Shown: piece after piece, positions 1 to 10,780 of the stretch
Position numbering within the stretch: position 1 is the first letter of the stretch
How the letters are laid out: the number at the start of each line of letters is the position of its first letter
Assembly: GCA_027596075.1 (NCBI GenBank)
Contig: JADGJC010000423.1
Span: forward strand, 1-29,122
Origin: Rhizophlyctis rosea
Taxonomy: Eukaryota; Chytridiomycota; Chytridiomycetes; Rhizophlyctidales; Rhizophlyctidaceae
Length of the DNA: 29,122 nucleotides
Direction of reading: 5' to 3'
Notes under the pieces: generated by a model
The model's database searches: none
Told to the model about the DNA's origin: nothing
The model's input: the letters and a program-made list of their open reading frames with translations, nothing else
Program-made: the position numbers and the translations under genes

Positions 1-770
1 GCTGAAGGGAGAGAAGGCAGTGCAGTTCGCAACCTGCAATCTTATACACCACTTGGACCCCCAACAGGAAACAAACATCACCACCTCCACAACATCCATC
101 AACCCAAAATGCTCCGCAAACCTCTGTCTCTCCACGGCATCCTGCGGCCACATCCACTCCACCCCCCGCGACAAATACGCTCTCCAAACAATGGGCACCC
201 TCTCCGCTCTCGCCATCGCCATCCACAACTTCCCTGAAGGTCTCGCAACATTCATGGCCGCACTACAGTCACCAACCTTAGGTGCTTCTTTGGGTAAGTT
301 TTAAGAATGGTCAACGGGGGACGTCTGAGTGGAATCGTGATGGCTCATGAAGTCGCCAAGCATGTTGGAAATTTACTCACAGATTACCTATTCCCCTTTC
401 ACCTCCACACACAGCGGTCGCAATAGCAATCCACAACATTCCCGAAGGAATCTGCGTAGCCCTTCCCATATACTACAGCACCCACTCAAAAACCCGCGCA
501 TTCCTCTGGGGAACCCTTTCCGGTATTTCCGAGCCAATCGGCGCGCTCGTCGGGTACGGAATCCTCCGCCTCACCGGCAGCACTAACGGATTCTCCAAAA
601 TAGCTTACGGAACGATGTTTGGTATGGTGGGCGGGATGATGGTGTTTATTAGTTTGACGGAACTGTTGCCGACGGCGCATCGGTATTGTAGGGATGAGGG
701 GAAGATTAAGACGGCGGTGGTTGTGGGGATGGGGGTTATGGCTTTGAGTTTGGTGTTGTTTGAGGTGTAG
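1..770 (+). CDS. ZIP-family zinc/iron transporter, C-terminal part, two exons (5' truncated by window edge)
   Basis: ZIP (SLC39/ZupT-like) proteins move Zn2+ or Fe2+ across membranes into the cytosol. Exon 1 runs from the window edge to 293, in frame from base 2. The proposed intron is 294-414 (121 nt, donor GTAAGT, acceptor ACACAG), and exon 2 is 415-770 with stop TAG at 768-770. The splice restores one frame and reads [10 protein letters not shown] (HNFPEG at 224-241), then [16 protein letters not shown] (HNIPEG at 432-449). These are the paired His/Glu motifs of transmembrane helices 4 and 5 that form the metal site. Hydrophobic helices follow, including [17 protein letters not shown] and a terminal [17 protein letters not shown]. 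The hydrophilic His/Cys-containing stretch before HNFPEG fits the variable cytosolic loop. The N-terminal helices lie outside the window. Family assignment is firm; substrate and the first exon's 5' limit are not. Confidence 0.9.
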
Positions 771-3700
771 GAATGGGCGGGGAGCTTGGTGTGGCTGCTC
801 TTGGGGATACAATGGTGTAGCCGAGACGGCTTGCGAATACCACAGTTGTCCGACTGCAGGAAATTGGAGTAAACCCCTGGAAAGAGCGACTCATATACGC
901 ATGCGTCAGGATATAAACATGCGACCAACAAATGCCAAAGCGGGGTGGTTCAATCGCGGATGGGCCCATGATGATGCAGCATTCTTTTTCTTTGATTCCG
1001 ACTGATGGCAGCAGCTCATACAAAAGGTGTCCTGCACAAAAAGGAGCATGTTCTCGGCAAGCTTGTGATATTACATGTCATGCTGCCGTCTGCACGCACG
1101 TATTCCTTGCCTTTTCCTTAATCACTCCTCAATCGATCACGTCAATTCCAGAACAATGATCGTACAAACGGTTTCGAACAAGTCGCGCACAAAAAAGGAA
1201 AATCCACTGCATGAGTTCATCGAGGTATCTCAGCTTCAGCTTGAAGTTCAAGCCGAACGATCATTTGCATGGTGTCAGGATCACAGGATCAAATGCACCA
1301 CAAGGGAACTGAACCTGCTTGCCACTACTTGATCAAAAGCTACAGTGTTTTGATGTTTTATGACCAGACCACAGGGCAAGATAGAGAAGTCAGAAGCTTG
1401 CACGAAGAACCGAGACCTATTGGACAATCACGTTATCGCACTGGCCAAATCGCCAACATCGTCAAATCAAAGTTAGATTGCACGGCATCTTTTGTTTTGC
1501 TTTACGACCAGTTAACACTAATTCATTGGTAATAGCTTGATCAATTCACTACCACATTGATCAATTTCGCAGACGGTTTGTCTTGAGTTGAAAGGGATGG
1601 TATATCGGGCTTTTCGCAAATGACTTGCTACTGAGACCCAGTTTGTAGTCCGCGGATACGGATTCGTTTTTGCTGAAGGTGATTGTTCCCTACTGCATGC
1701 CTGCCGTACTTAACTGCTGGCCTCTCAATGGATGCGCTTTCGCACTGCCTCCGGAACATCGATGCAGAGGTCATATGTATGGTGGAAAAACATGAAAAAC
1801 AAATAGAGAGGCTTGACTACGAAATTACGACACCAGCCGACGAAAAGTACGCTTGTCCTCCAACATTTACATCTTGGATGGTGTTTATTATTGTGACACC
1901 GCCCGATACATCCCAGTTTCCAGATTTTGCTTGTAGCCATCCAGACGGCACCGTCCATCTATTACCAATCGCTCAACAGTTTTAATTCAAGTTACCTTCA
2001 ACTTCCCAAACCAAGTCGATGGCAGTATGTAGCTGCATTGCTTGATAAATGATGCATTGAAGACGTCTATATCGACCATGTGCATTACTACACTAATGCA
2101 TACGGTATATGCTGGTAGTCGTCCATGTTGTCCTTTTTTGCATTAAAAAATGTACGCAGTCAATACGTGATGTTACCTTTCCAAGGCAAAAAACAATATG
2201 GTTGGCATTCAGATGAAGGCATCAAGTGCTCCCACTGTAACGCAACATCGTTGCCGTTTCATTGTGACCCTAGTATTTGTGTTATTCTATCAAGGATGTT
2301 TGGAGGACGGAAAGATTTGAACAAGGGAAAAGTGGAACGAAACATGACATGGCGCACAAACATACAAGGAACTTGGATATTGTTGATAATGTTAGGCGGC
2401 TGAAAAACAATTGACAGGAACATGAATGCCAAAACTATAGAGAAAACCTCATATTGGAGAACGGAACGAAACGAAATACCCAACCAGCTGTTTTACAAAT
2501 AGCGAGGTGCGACGCAAATGGGTGTGAACGAAGTCAGTCTTCAAACATGTCACGCAGTGGTGACTGCAATTTGGCGCTTGGGATGTTCACAAGCAAAAGC
2601 GAAGGTGGTAATATTACAAGTAGGAGAAATCATGATCATCATGCGCTGGGAGCATGGAAGATTAACGCTATTTTACTTCTGACGCTGTTTCACTTCTCAT
2701 GCGTTACAACCGAGTCTTGATACTCATGAAAACTATGTCTGACTCGACGTGGAAGATGTACAACTGGCAGCAAAAAATGGAGCTCTGAAGTATCCTCGGG
2801 AGGAGACTCATTGTACAATGGCCAGATGAGTCGGGAAGCTGTCAGATTTCGTTCAACACCGTGCGAGGATCATCAGATATTTGAGCACCGTAAAAACGCA
2901 TCCATCCCAATAGTTTTTGGTATGAGTTTCGGATGGGGTCTACGCCTGAGTGCATTCCGGAGCGGATGCCTCGCAACTCCACCATCGGCCGTTACTGGAA
3001 CCATTGCATTCCACGGTACCAACAGGTCGCACGATGTAACGGGGTCGTGGGGCCGTCCCATATTGCAGCCGTCATCACCTGCCCTAAGCAGGCTTGTCAC
3101 TTTCTTTTTCAGGGCGTGTCATGACCCATCTGATAGATAGATTACCAACTCACTCCACTGATCAGTTGAATGTTCGTGGAAATCAAGGTCGAGTACACTG
3201 AGTACGGATCCTTTTTTGATCCCAACATACCTGACATCAACCGCGAAGGACAATGACACACCCTCATTTGAAAAGCAACACTTTCAAAAGCAAGGTGAAA
3301 ATTAACCTGTACAAACAACAAAAAGGAAAAGTTAAACTAGTACTAGATGGATGCTGGCACTCGTCATCTGTAGATAAGAAGCCAGATTTTCTGGAAACAT
3401 GGCAGTAGACACACAAACCTAACATGCATGCGGATGAAAGGGAATGACATGGTGTAGCGGTTGCTCTCACTGTGGTCAATCCCCGGGGGGCAAGCTTCCG
3501 AGAGTGATCAACTAACTGATAAATGGATTGCTATGAGCTACTTCAGCCTGCCGACTTTTCATCTCCTATCTCGACATGTGCCTGAGAGATCGCAGAGGAC
3601 TCGCAGAGCGTAACACCGGTTGATCATTCTCTGTCATTTTTCTGATGAAGCCTCCAATGCCAAGAATTCACGAAGCAGATGCTCTCGGATGAAAAAAATC

Positions 3701-6200
3701 TTTCTCGGTTTCCGCATAACCACCTCAGACCGCTTCTTCTGTGATAGCCAGTCATGCCATGCCTCTCTCAACTATTCAAATCTTAGCCATGATTGGAAAC
3801 CAGTCAGGATGACTTGATTAGAAACTAAAAATGGAACGACCAATGAGCAAAAAGAAATCTGAGATTTCGGCGGTCTCTTGGAAGTAATTTGGCAATCTCA
3901 CCAGCCAGATGACCTTGCTGAATTATCCGAATGATATCCATATCCAAAATGAAGCACAGAATGTCGAATCATTTCCTCCTTCCGAACCCCTGTGCCCAAC
4001 TTGTTTCAGCCTGTCTCGACTTGTCTCACTGTTCAATGGAGAGGTGTAATCCAAGGAGGATTTGAATGATCAAACTCGAAAAAGGTTTGGAGCGGGAGGA
4101 AGATTTCCCTGGCGGGGTGGTGGAATCAGTCATCTTCATGTTTGCGTTTTCCGTTTTGCACTCAACTGCACCAGCGCGATGCGTCATGTAGGAGGGTCGT
4201 ACGTGCGCACTCGATGGGTAAGGTGTGACATTTCGGCTATGGCTTTGATTCCACATTGGTGGTCAACAGGTAACAAAAAGTTTGCGAGGGAGGTGCGCAT
4301 TCTTCTCCGTCTGAAGCTAATGCAGCTTCCAATCAGTACCACGACATCCAGATTCTCGACCCTTTCGCCCCCATTCCAATATATTCTGCCAGGCACTCAA
4401 GGCAGAGTAAGGGGGTCAAACACGACCAAAAAGTTGCAATATCATGAACCAGCAGCTGAAAAGAGAGAGATATGATCCAGGACCGAAGGGATTGAGCACT
4501 GGGAACGTAGAACGCAACCCTTATAGGGGGTGGACCTGGGGACATGAAAGATATGTAACTGTATCCACGTGCCCGCAACATAGGTCTGCGGTGAAACACC
4601 TCACAAGTTCGCTCCACCAAACTAAATTCATGGCGGTAGTGCAAAAAGTTTCAACAAGCAGCAAGTGCCTCTACGGCATCCCCCGGAAGGACAAATAACG
4701 AAAACCCAGGATCAATGTGTCATCCGACTAGGTGCACTTCAACTCGATTTATTGACTTTCATCACTGTCGGAACTGCTTATGAACGCAATAACCGAGGTA
4801 AATCACATCATCCGGTAAAGTTGGTTAGATTCTGAAACCACTGTGATGAGAGGAATATAACGGGCTTTCAATTCAATGTATTGTATGCGCGAAGTTTCAT
4901 TTTCCCACACCTAGTAACTGTCCAGCTGGCCATACTGTTGTAAGAAGAATTGTGTTTGAGTTGCCGGCATTGAGAAGGTGATCAATTTGATCATCGCAGC
5001 TTCTGCCGCCTCATTGACAGTGTTTAAGGACCCTTATATGAATGCATACGGAAGTAGGGTTTTCTACTACTATTGACTCTGCCTCTCGCCCAAGGCAACA
5101 CTCGTTTTCGTGCAACTGACGTTTTGTCATCTTCTTTGCTAGCATAATCGACAGACATCCATGTCAAGTGGCGATCTCTGGCTGCAAACGTTCTTCCACG
5201 TTAAAGAAAATACAAAGCTGTGATCACCCTAACTTTCAAGATTTTCGAGCCTCGAACCAGACGCAGATTGGAGACAGTCACCGATGCCCAAAACCGCGCG
5301 GCCGGCCGCATGTAGTGACACTCTGGACTGACGATCATTTGCACGGTCGCGCTCCCCCCTCTATGCGCAATGTGTATTGGGAGCGCACGTAGATTCATGA
5401 CGCTGGTTGTAGAAAGCACAACCAGAACCATGATAGGCGAAGAGAAGTAGAAGGCAAAAAGAGGGAATTCTGCTGTTTGGTGATCCTTGTATGACAGGTG
5501 CTTTTTGGCCGAACATCTCTCAAACGAATAAGCCATCTCAGTTGGCAAAATTATCAAAATGCAATAGTGGGTCTATGTGCATAAGGGACCATGGTCAAAT
5601 ATGGAGCGTGGCCTTCTATCTAGTAGAGAAGCTGACATTATCTAGTAGATGCGAATACTCAAAAGGTGCAAAAAAGAAATAGGCACTGAATGAAACGTTA
5701 GTGATCGGCTTGACGTGTTAGCATGCATCCGTCAACTCCGTCGTTTCCAATAAGCTAAACTTGGTCAACATTTCCATTGATGTTCGCGGTTGTGACCTCC
5801 TACGAACCAGGAGAATCTCAACTTCGTCGCCATGAACCTTTGAGCGTGCGGTTCTTATATAGTTGAAGGAAAAAGGTAGCATGCTCGATCCATGGGCAAC
5901 CGAATTTGTGAGCGCTCGGAAGCTGAGCGCCACACATGTTATCTTCCAGCAGGTTTGGGATTCCATTTCAACTTGCGCCCTCTAATTTTCCCGGCCCTGC
6001 TTTCCTTGAGCGGTTTCAATTTCGTCATACCTTCCGCTGATGCAAAAGATGTAAAGACAAGTCATTAATCTCCGAGGTCAGGAAGTTTGGTACAATAAGC
6101 ATTTTCAAACAGCCTAGTCAGCCTGTGCGCCCGCCCAGTCAACGTCATAGACAGACTGTCAGGACCGCTCGACTGAATATGTGAGATAGAATTTTCATCG
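771..6200. other. Long gene-free stretch, no recognisable coding content
   Basis: About 5.4 kb in which every open frame is short (mostly under 110 codons), overlaps others on both strands and shows no motif I recognise. Base composition is mixed, without long simple repeats. I see no tRNA, no zinc-knuckle or DDE/RT motif, and no copy of the dispersed repeat found later in the window. It may be old decayed transposon sequence or plain intergenic DNA. Confidence 0.5.
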
Positions 6201-6274
6201 TCTGATAGCGTCAAGACTATGGAGTCAGGTGGATGGAAATGGACAAGGACTCCGCTGATTGCAGAAGTGTTGAC

Positions 6275-6724
6275 CTAAGGTAAAAGTACGGAGTCGCCAA
6301 GTTGACGGAGTAGAACCACGACAGAGCTCTTCTCGCGAACTTGGCTGCGATCGTGGACGTCATCAAGTTGCATGCATAACAAATGGCCAGAGGCCCTCTC
6401 CTCGTCATCCTCCTCACAAGCTCTCTCCCTCCCTTCAACTCTATTCGGTCCATCCACCACCCCATCCTCACCATCGACCCAACCAGACACCATACCACCC
6501 GACCCTCCACCCGTCCACTCGACCCCAGAAACTTCCACCCACTCCAAAACCTTCCTAGATGGACCTTTGAATTGACCGTCTGTTGCGACTTTGTACGCAG
6601 TGTCGAGTGTTTCGGTATTGAAGGATGTTCCGGCAGGCGTTTGTCGGGGCCTCGAGTAAGGGACGGCATCCCAGGGGATGGGAGGTTTTACCATCATGAA
6701 AAGTGAAATATGCGATTTGTTCAA
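6275..6724 (-). CDS. Hypothetical open frame, unidentified
   Basis: A 149-codon frame on the minus strand. A second in-frame Met lies a few residues in, before VKPPIPWDAVPYSRPRQTP, which reads like a soluble protein N-terminus. The middle is rich in Gly, Val and acidic residues (a GGGSGG run, then EEDDEE). I do not recognise a family. The same DNA is open in two plus-strand frames at 6372-6706 because the segment is CT-rich and low in complexity, so the frame may be incidental. It lies 28 bp downstream of the other minus-strand frame (6753-7115); the two could be exons of one gene, but I see no convincing splice pair. Confidence 0.25.
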   Translation of the reverse strand: MNKSHISLFMMVKPPIPWDAVPYSRPRQTPAGTSFNTETLDTAYKVATDGQFKGPSRKVLEWVEVSGVEWTGGGSGGMVSGWVDGEDGVVDGPNRVEGRERACEEDDEERASGHLLCMQLDDVHDRSQVREKSSVVVLLRQLGDSVLLP

Positions 6725-6752
6725 GAGGAATTCAAAAAAAGAGGGATTTTCT

Positions 6753-7115
6753 TTATATGTTTGTTGGTGAGAGCGTGGGAAAGAAACCCTTGTACATGAT
6801 TGTCAGGCTGCCTGCTTGCGGGGGGACCGTGGGAACCATCTTACGCGTGGCTTGGTAGTCCTTCCATGCTGACAGGGTGTCTTTGACACAGAGCACAGGA
6901 GGAATCGAACTATGCAGACGGCATTCCGGAGGACGCATTTGAGTTACCATAAGGGCTGTATGCGCAGCCAATAACAGGGTGTTGCTGACGAAAAGGTCTC
7001 CCACAATTGCGGCCGATTTCCTGGCATGACTGTTTCTTAAGTGCTGAAGTGCGACTTCCAAACCTCCGAGTGCATGAGACGTGAGGCGCGGGTGTTGTGG
7101 CAGTGGGTTTGTCAT
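6753..7115 (-). CDS. Hypothetical open frame, unidentified
   Basis: A 120-codon frame starting at ATG 7115-7113. The protein is moderately hydrophobic in the middle, with helix-like text such as ALGGLEVALQHLRNSHARKS and NTLLLAAHTALMVTQM. It has no signal peptide, catalytic motif or domain that I recognise. It would be divergently oriented to RIBC2, leaving about 550 bp between the two ATGs as a possible shared upstream region. The absence of introns, while its neighbour has eight, argues mildly against a full gene. Treat as a candidate only. Confidence 0.3.
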   Translation of the reverse strand: MTNPLPQHPRLTSHALGGLEVALQHLRNSHARKSAAIVGDLFVSNTLLLAAHTALMVTQMRPPECRLHSSIPPVLCVKDTLSAWKDYQATRKMVPTVPPQAGSLTIMYKGFFPTLSPTNI

Positions 7116-7664
7116 TTCCGCATGGCATGGGAGGGGTTGTTACGATTGGCTGGTAAGGAGGAGAAGCTCAACTCCAATTGACAATGACGGACTGGTGTGG
7201 CTTTGATGCGATCACTGATAGATTCACTCGTCGGGGAGTTGCGTCTTGAGGTCTTGCCGGAACCTACAGTTGTAGGGAAGAAACGAATATCGATGGTGAC
7301 AGGAGCACGAAGATAACTTGTATGCCGGATGATTGGATACCCTTTGAATCCCTATGAGCTTAGACATGTTCTTTGAGTAAATATTGCATGAGATATGTGG
7401 CACTGATCATGTCCGAACCCGGACCCTTATGATCGTATCCTTATGTTCTTGATGAAGTCGCACCCCAGTCAATCCCCGATCATGACTAGGCAAAAGGTTC
7501 AGGAGTGCCGCATCCTTTCTCGGCCGCTTCGCCCATATCTACTATCCTCGCTCCTTCTCATATGGTTGTGCTAAAATCGATTGAGGGACGATTTGGAAGC
7601 GGCAACGTTCAAACATTGAAGTCCACAACACCCATCGAATTAGTTGAGACAGGCAGCCTTCCAC
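7116..7664. promoter_or_regulatory. Upstream region of RIBC2, possibly bidirectional
   Basis: About 550 bp between the minus-strand candidate frame and the RIBC2 ATG. It should contain the RIBC2 promoter and 5' UTR by position. I see no clear TATA box or repeated motif that I can defend. Confidence 0.3.
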
Positions 7665-9924
7665 ATGTACAAAGTCGAGATCCCCTCCGATACAATACGC
7701 GATGCAGCGATTCAACGGCGACGGCAGTTAGATGAGGAGCGGAAGAGGCGGATCTTTGATCCCAAGATGAGGATTCTGGGTGTGCGTATTGAATTGCCCT
7801 TTTCAACTTGCATTCGATGTCAGCAACTGAAAACCCACACATAACGAATGAATCTCATTGTGCTGTTCAGATTGACGTCAAGGCGCTCGAAGAACAGATT
7901 CGGATGAAGCAGGAAGTGCGAGATGTCGAGAGGCAACGGGAGGATGCTTTCCGTAGGTGTCTGTCATATCATTGGAAGTGATTTCATTGCCGGGTGCAAG
8001 CCGTGGATTCGCTCCCACATGCACAATACGTGACAAACCCCCCCTCTTAATCCCCCAGAACACACAATGCAACACACAAACCAAATCCTCCAACGCATGG
8101 ACGAAGCCGCAGCAGAAGCTTCCCGCCAACGAGAGAAAGAAGTAGACATGTTCCGACGGTACGTCCTCAATACTTACAACCACTCCCCTCCATCAAAACC
8201 CGTAGTGTTCAAACCAACCGCTCCTCACCACCCAGCCTGCACCAACAACCCCAAACCCGCCGCGACTACGACCTCTACGACCCCACCGCCCTAAAGCGCG
8301 AGCGCCCCCCACGCATCAACTCAGCCGACATGCGGTGCGGTATTTCGGCATGCCAGATTTTCGAGGGGGAGGATTTGAGTAGTCCCGAGCGGAAGGCGTT
8401 GCAGAGGGAGCAGATGCGGGTGTGGAGTGAGCAGGGGGCTTGGGAGAGGAGGAAGGAGAGGTGGAGGGAGGGGGAGGAGAGGAGGTGGGTGTTTTGTTTT
8501 CTAGTGGGTGGAGCGATTAGATGCCTGTATGTGGGGTGGATGGGCCCTTTCGCAGAAGAATTGGGAAAGCTAAGGGCAAGCGGTTGGAGAGGTACTGGAC
8601 GGAGCTGAAATGTTGACGATACGCGACACACAAGGGAATGTTGAAGGGCACTCGTAAATGACCATCTCGGGAGATCGTGTTGGCAGTTGCAAGGAAACAT
8701 CAAATGCATTCCAATCTTCTCATTTCTCAAACTTTTGATTACATAGACAATTCGAAGAATACCAACAAGAAGTAGCAGCCAAAACCCTCGAACTCCAAAA
8801 AGCAGTTGAAGCCGCTTCGCAAGAACAAGCAAGGCGGGATCGGGAAATCAATTTGCAGCTGGTATGTGTGCCTAGATTGCTTCATAGCACTCGTACCATT
8901 TCATTCCACTGGCCTGTGGAGATATTTGCGAATTGTTCACATTTCTCACACTGTGTCCGCCATTCCATCCGGACCAGGCACAAGAACGCCGCCTAAGAGA
9001 AGAAGCCGACCGTCAACGCCAAGCGGAGCTGGACCACCGAGAACTCGAAGCGCAGATCAATGGGACGTTCTTGACGGAGACCCCGGATGTCTTCGCTATT
9101 GGTGGTGGTCACCAGTGAGTGTCTACGATGATCCCGCCCGGAGGGGAGGGGGAGGTGGAAGGAAGTATATAAGCGGGGCAAAAGGCGTGGGTTAAAAAAA
9201 CAGTGAAAGCAGTTGAAAGAACTGGGACAGCTTTGGCAGCCCACATCGGGAAAGGAGATTGTAGGGATGCGGGGACGGCAGAAAACGCCCTGCAATCCCC
9301 GCCCACGCTCTTCCGTCAAAAACGTCAATGACTCTCTCACTAACCCCCTTCCCCAACCTTCAGAGTCCGCGTAGACGAATTCAAAGGCATCACACCGGAA
9401 CAACGACAATACATCATGAACATGCAGGAACGACAACGCAGAGAAGCTGAGGTACCATCTCACTCCTTTCCCAACTCTTTTGACGTTTGTCCCCACGCGC
9501 CTCTGATCCCTCTTAACTTGAGACCCCCACTAAACCCCCAATCACACCCCATCAGGAACGTCGCCTTCGCACCCGCCAAGAAGAACAAGCCTGGGCAATC
9601 CAAGAAGCCGCCAACCTCCGCGCAGAAACGCTCCTCCAGCGCGAAAAGATGCGGAAAGATAAGGAGGAAGCTATGAGGTTACGGGATGCGAATAGGACGA
9701 AGGCTGGGGAGGATAAGTTGAGGTGAGCAATTTGGAAACTTGTCTTGTTGTTTTTTATTTATCAAGGAAGGAGGGGGATTGTTTCCATGAGGATGAGGAT
9801 ACGCTTTCAATGATCTGTGTACTGATTATATGTTGACCACAGGCGCCATTACGTCGACAAGGTTCTATACACCAACCCTCCAACAGATGCGTTCTTTGCG
9901 CAGTTCAATACTACTAGTCGGTGA
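7665..9924 (+). CDS. RIBC2: RIB43A/RIBC2-like flagellar doublet-microtubule protein, nine exons
   Basis: RIB43A proteins are filamentous coiled-coil proteins bound along doublet microtubules of cilia and flagella. My model is join(7665..7781,7871..7952,8059..8158,8236..8484,8747..8861,8978..9114,9364..9451,9556..9722,9843..9924). This gives 1137 nt and 378 residues, the usual family length. Phases match at all eight junctions. Donors are GTGCGT, GTAGGT, GTACGT, GTGGGT, GTATGT, GTGAGT, GTACCA and GTGAGC; every acceptor is AG. Hallmarks: MYKVEIP at 1-7; RRRQLDEERKRRIFDPK at 18-34; RRDYDLYDPTAL and MRCGISACQIFEGEDL in exon 4; FKGITPEQRQYI in exon 7; and the C-terminal YTNPPTDAFFAQFNTTSR. The rest is charged, Arg/Glu/Gln-rich coiled coil. 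ATG 7665 is chosen because MYKVE-P matches the family N-terminus. The gene appears intact, implying a flagellated life stage. A fragment of exon 4 recurs, inverted, at 20708-20945. Confidence 0.95.
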
Positions 9925-9986
9925 AAAGGGATGGATGCAGGAAAAAAAGTTGTGGGTAAAGGAACAGTACTGTAGCATATGACCCA

Positions 9987-10029
9987 TGAACAATTGCAGT
10001 TTGTACTGCATGTCAACTGCAGTTGTTCA
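9987..10029 (+). other. 13-bp stem hairpin just downstream of RIBC2 stop
   Basis: The arm TGAACAATTGCAG (9987-9999) pairs with CTGCAGTTGTTCA (10017-10029). That is 12 Watson-Crick pairs and one G-U as RNA, with a 17-nt loop. It begins 62 nt after the RIBC2 stop codon, so it probably lies in the 3' UTR. A perfect 10-nt palindrome, ACAGTACTGT, sits just upstream at 9964-9973. A role in 3' processing or message stability is inference. Confidence 0.55.
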
Positions 10030-10227
10030 AACGTGCAATTAGTTGTGTGATACCCTGTGGGTTGATTGACAAAAGGTGTGGACTGCATAGAAGAATCAGG
10101 TGGACACGATATGATGCCTTCGGTGCACATGAGGTCTTATGGAAGAGACGGGAACTTCCTTAAGTCAGAACAGAAAATAACATAATGCATCGCAGTATCT
10201 CTCAGTGACTACTTTGACCACGAATAT

Positions 10228-10780
10228 ATAATGATTATGGTTTATGTGCATATTGAGATCCCGATATGTGATCCGTTGTAGGATCGTTGTATTGCCCGGT
10301 GGCGGTAACTTCCTGAATACGAAAGACATTTTAGAAGAGGAAAACGAAAAGGAAAGATACGCAAAACCACTCACCATTTCCATTATAAACCAATGCCGTA
10401 CAAAACCTAAGCCGGAAGGTGGTCGAGGAAGGCGGGAGGGTGCAGCGGCAACGTTTTCACCCTATCTAACAACTCCCGACCCTCCAGAGATATGAAGGAC
10501 TCGATCGAGTGTCAGTGCAGCCCCAAAAAGGGAAGCCACGTTACATCGGCAGCTTCACACGGTGTTTGACCACCCGTGTCACAAGGGATCACTACAATAC
10601 ATCCCTGCCTAGTCCCCGTACTGCACCTTTGCTTCGACCGGCGGGAGGGGGCTATGACCTACCTGCATTGGGCGTCTGTGTATGAGGGAGGCGAAACAGT
10701 GTCAGTATTGGGAAACGGTGAGAAGGGCGGCCAAAACGCATGAAAAGCACGAATTGGAACCGATATTCCCAAAGTAGGTT
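10228..10780 (-). repeat. Dispersed repeat family, copy A
   Basis: Shares an ordered set of blocks with copies B and C. On the plus strand these are an AT-rich ATATAATGAT start (about 10228), ACTCACC (10369-10375), CCTAAGCCGG (10406-10415), the GACCCTCCAGAGATATG block (about 10480), ACCGGCGGGAGG, ACCTACCTGC (10657-10666), GGGAAACGGTGA and GGAACCGATA (10756-10765). There is no long open frame and no recognisable protein. It lacks the GGAT tract and the terminal hairpin of B and C, so it looks truncated on the right. Called minus because splice-like GT motifs read on that strand. Boundaries are approximate. Confidence 0.7.

Noticed and set aside
5240..5275. Minus-strand GGTTCGAGGCTCG resembling a tRNA B box
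   Set aside because: No A box, acceptor stem or anticodon arm could be placed around it.
8330..8608. Continuous frame running past RIBC2 exon 4 into the intron
   Set aside because: The GTGGGT donor at 8485 and the in-phase acceptor at 8746 rebuild the family sequence; the extension has no similarity to RIB43A.
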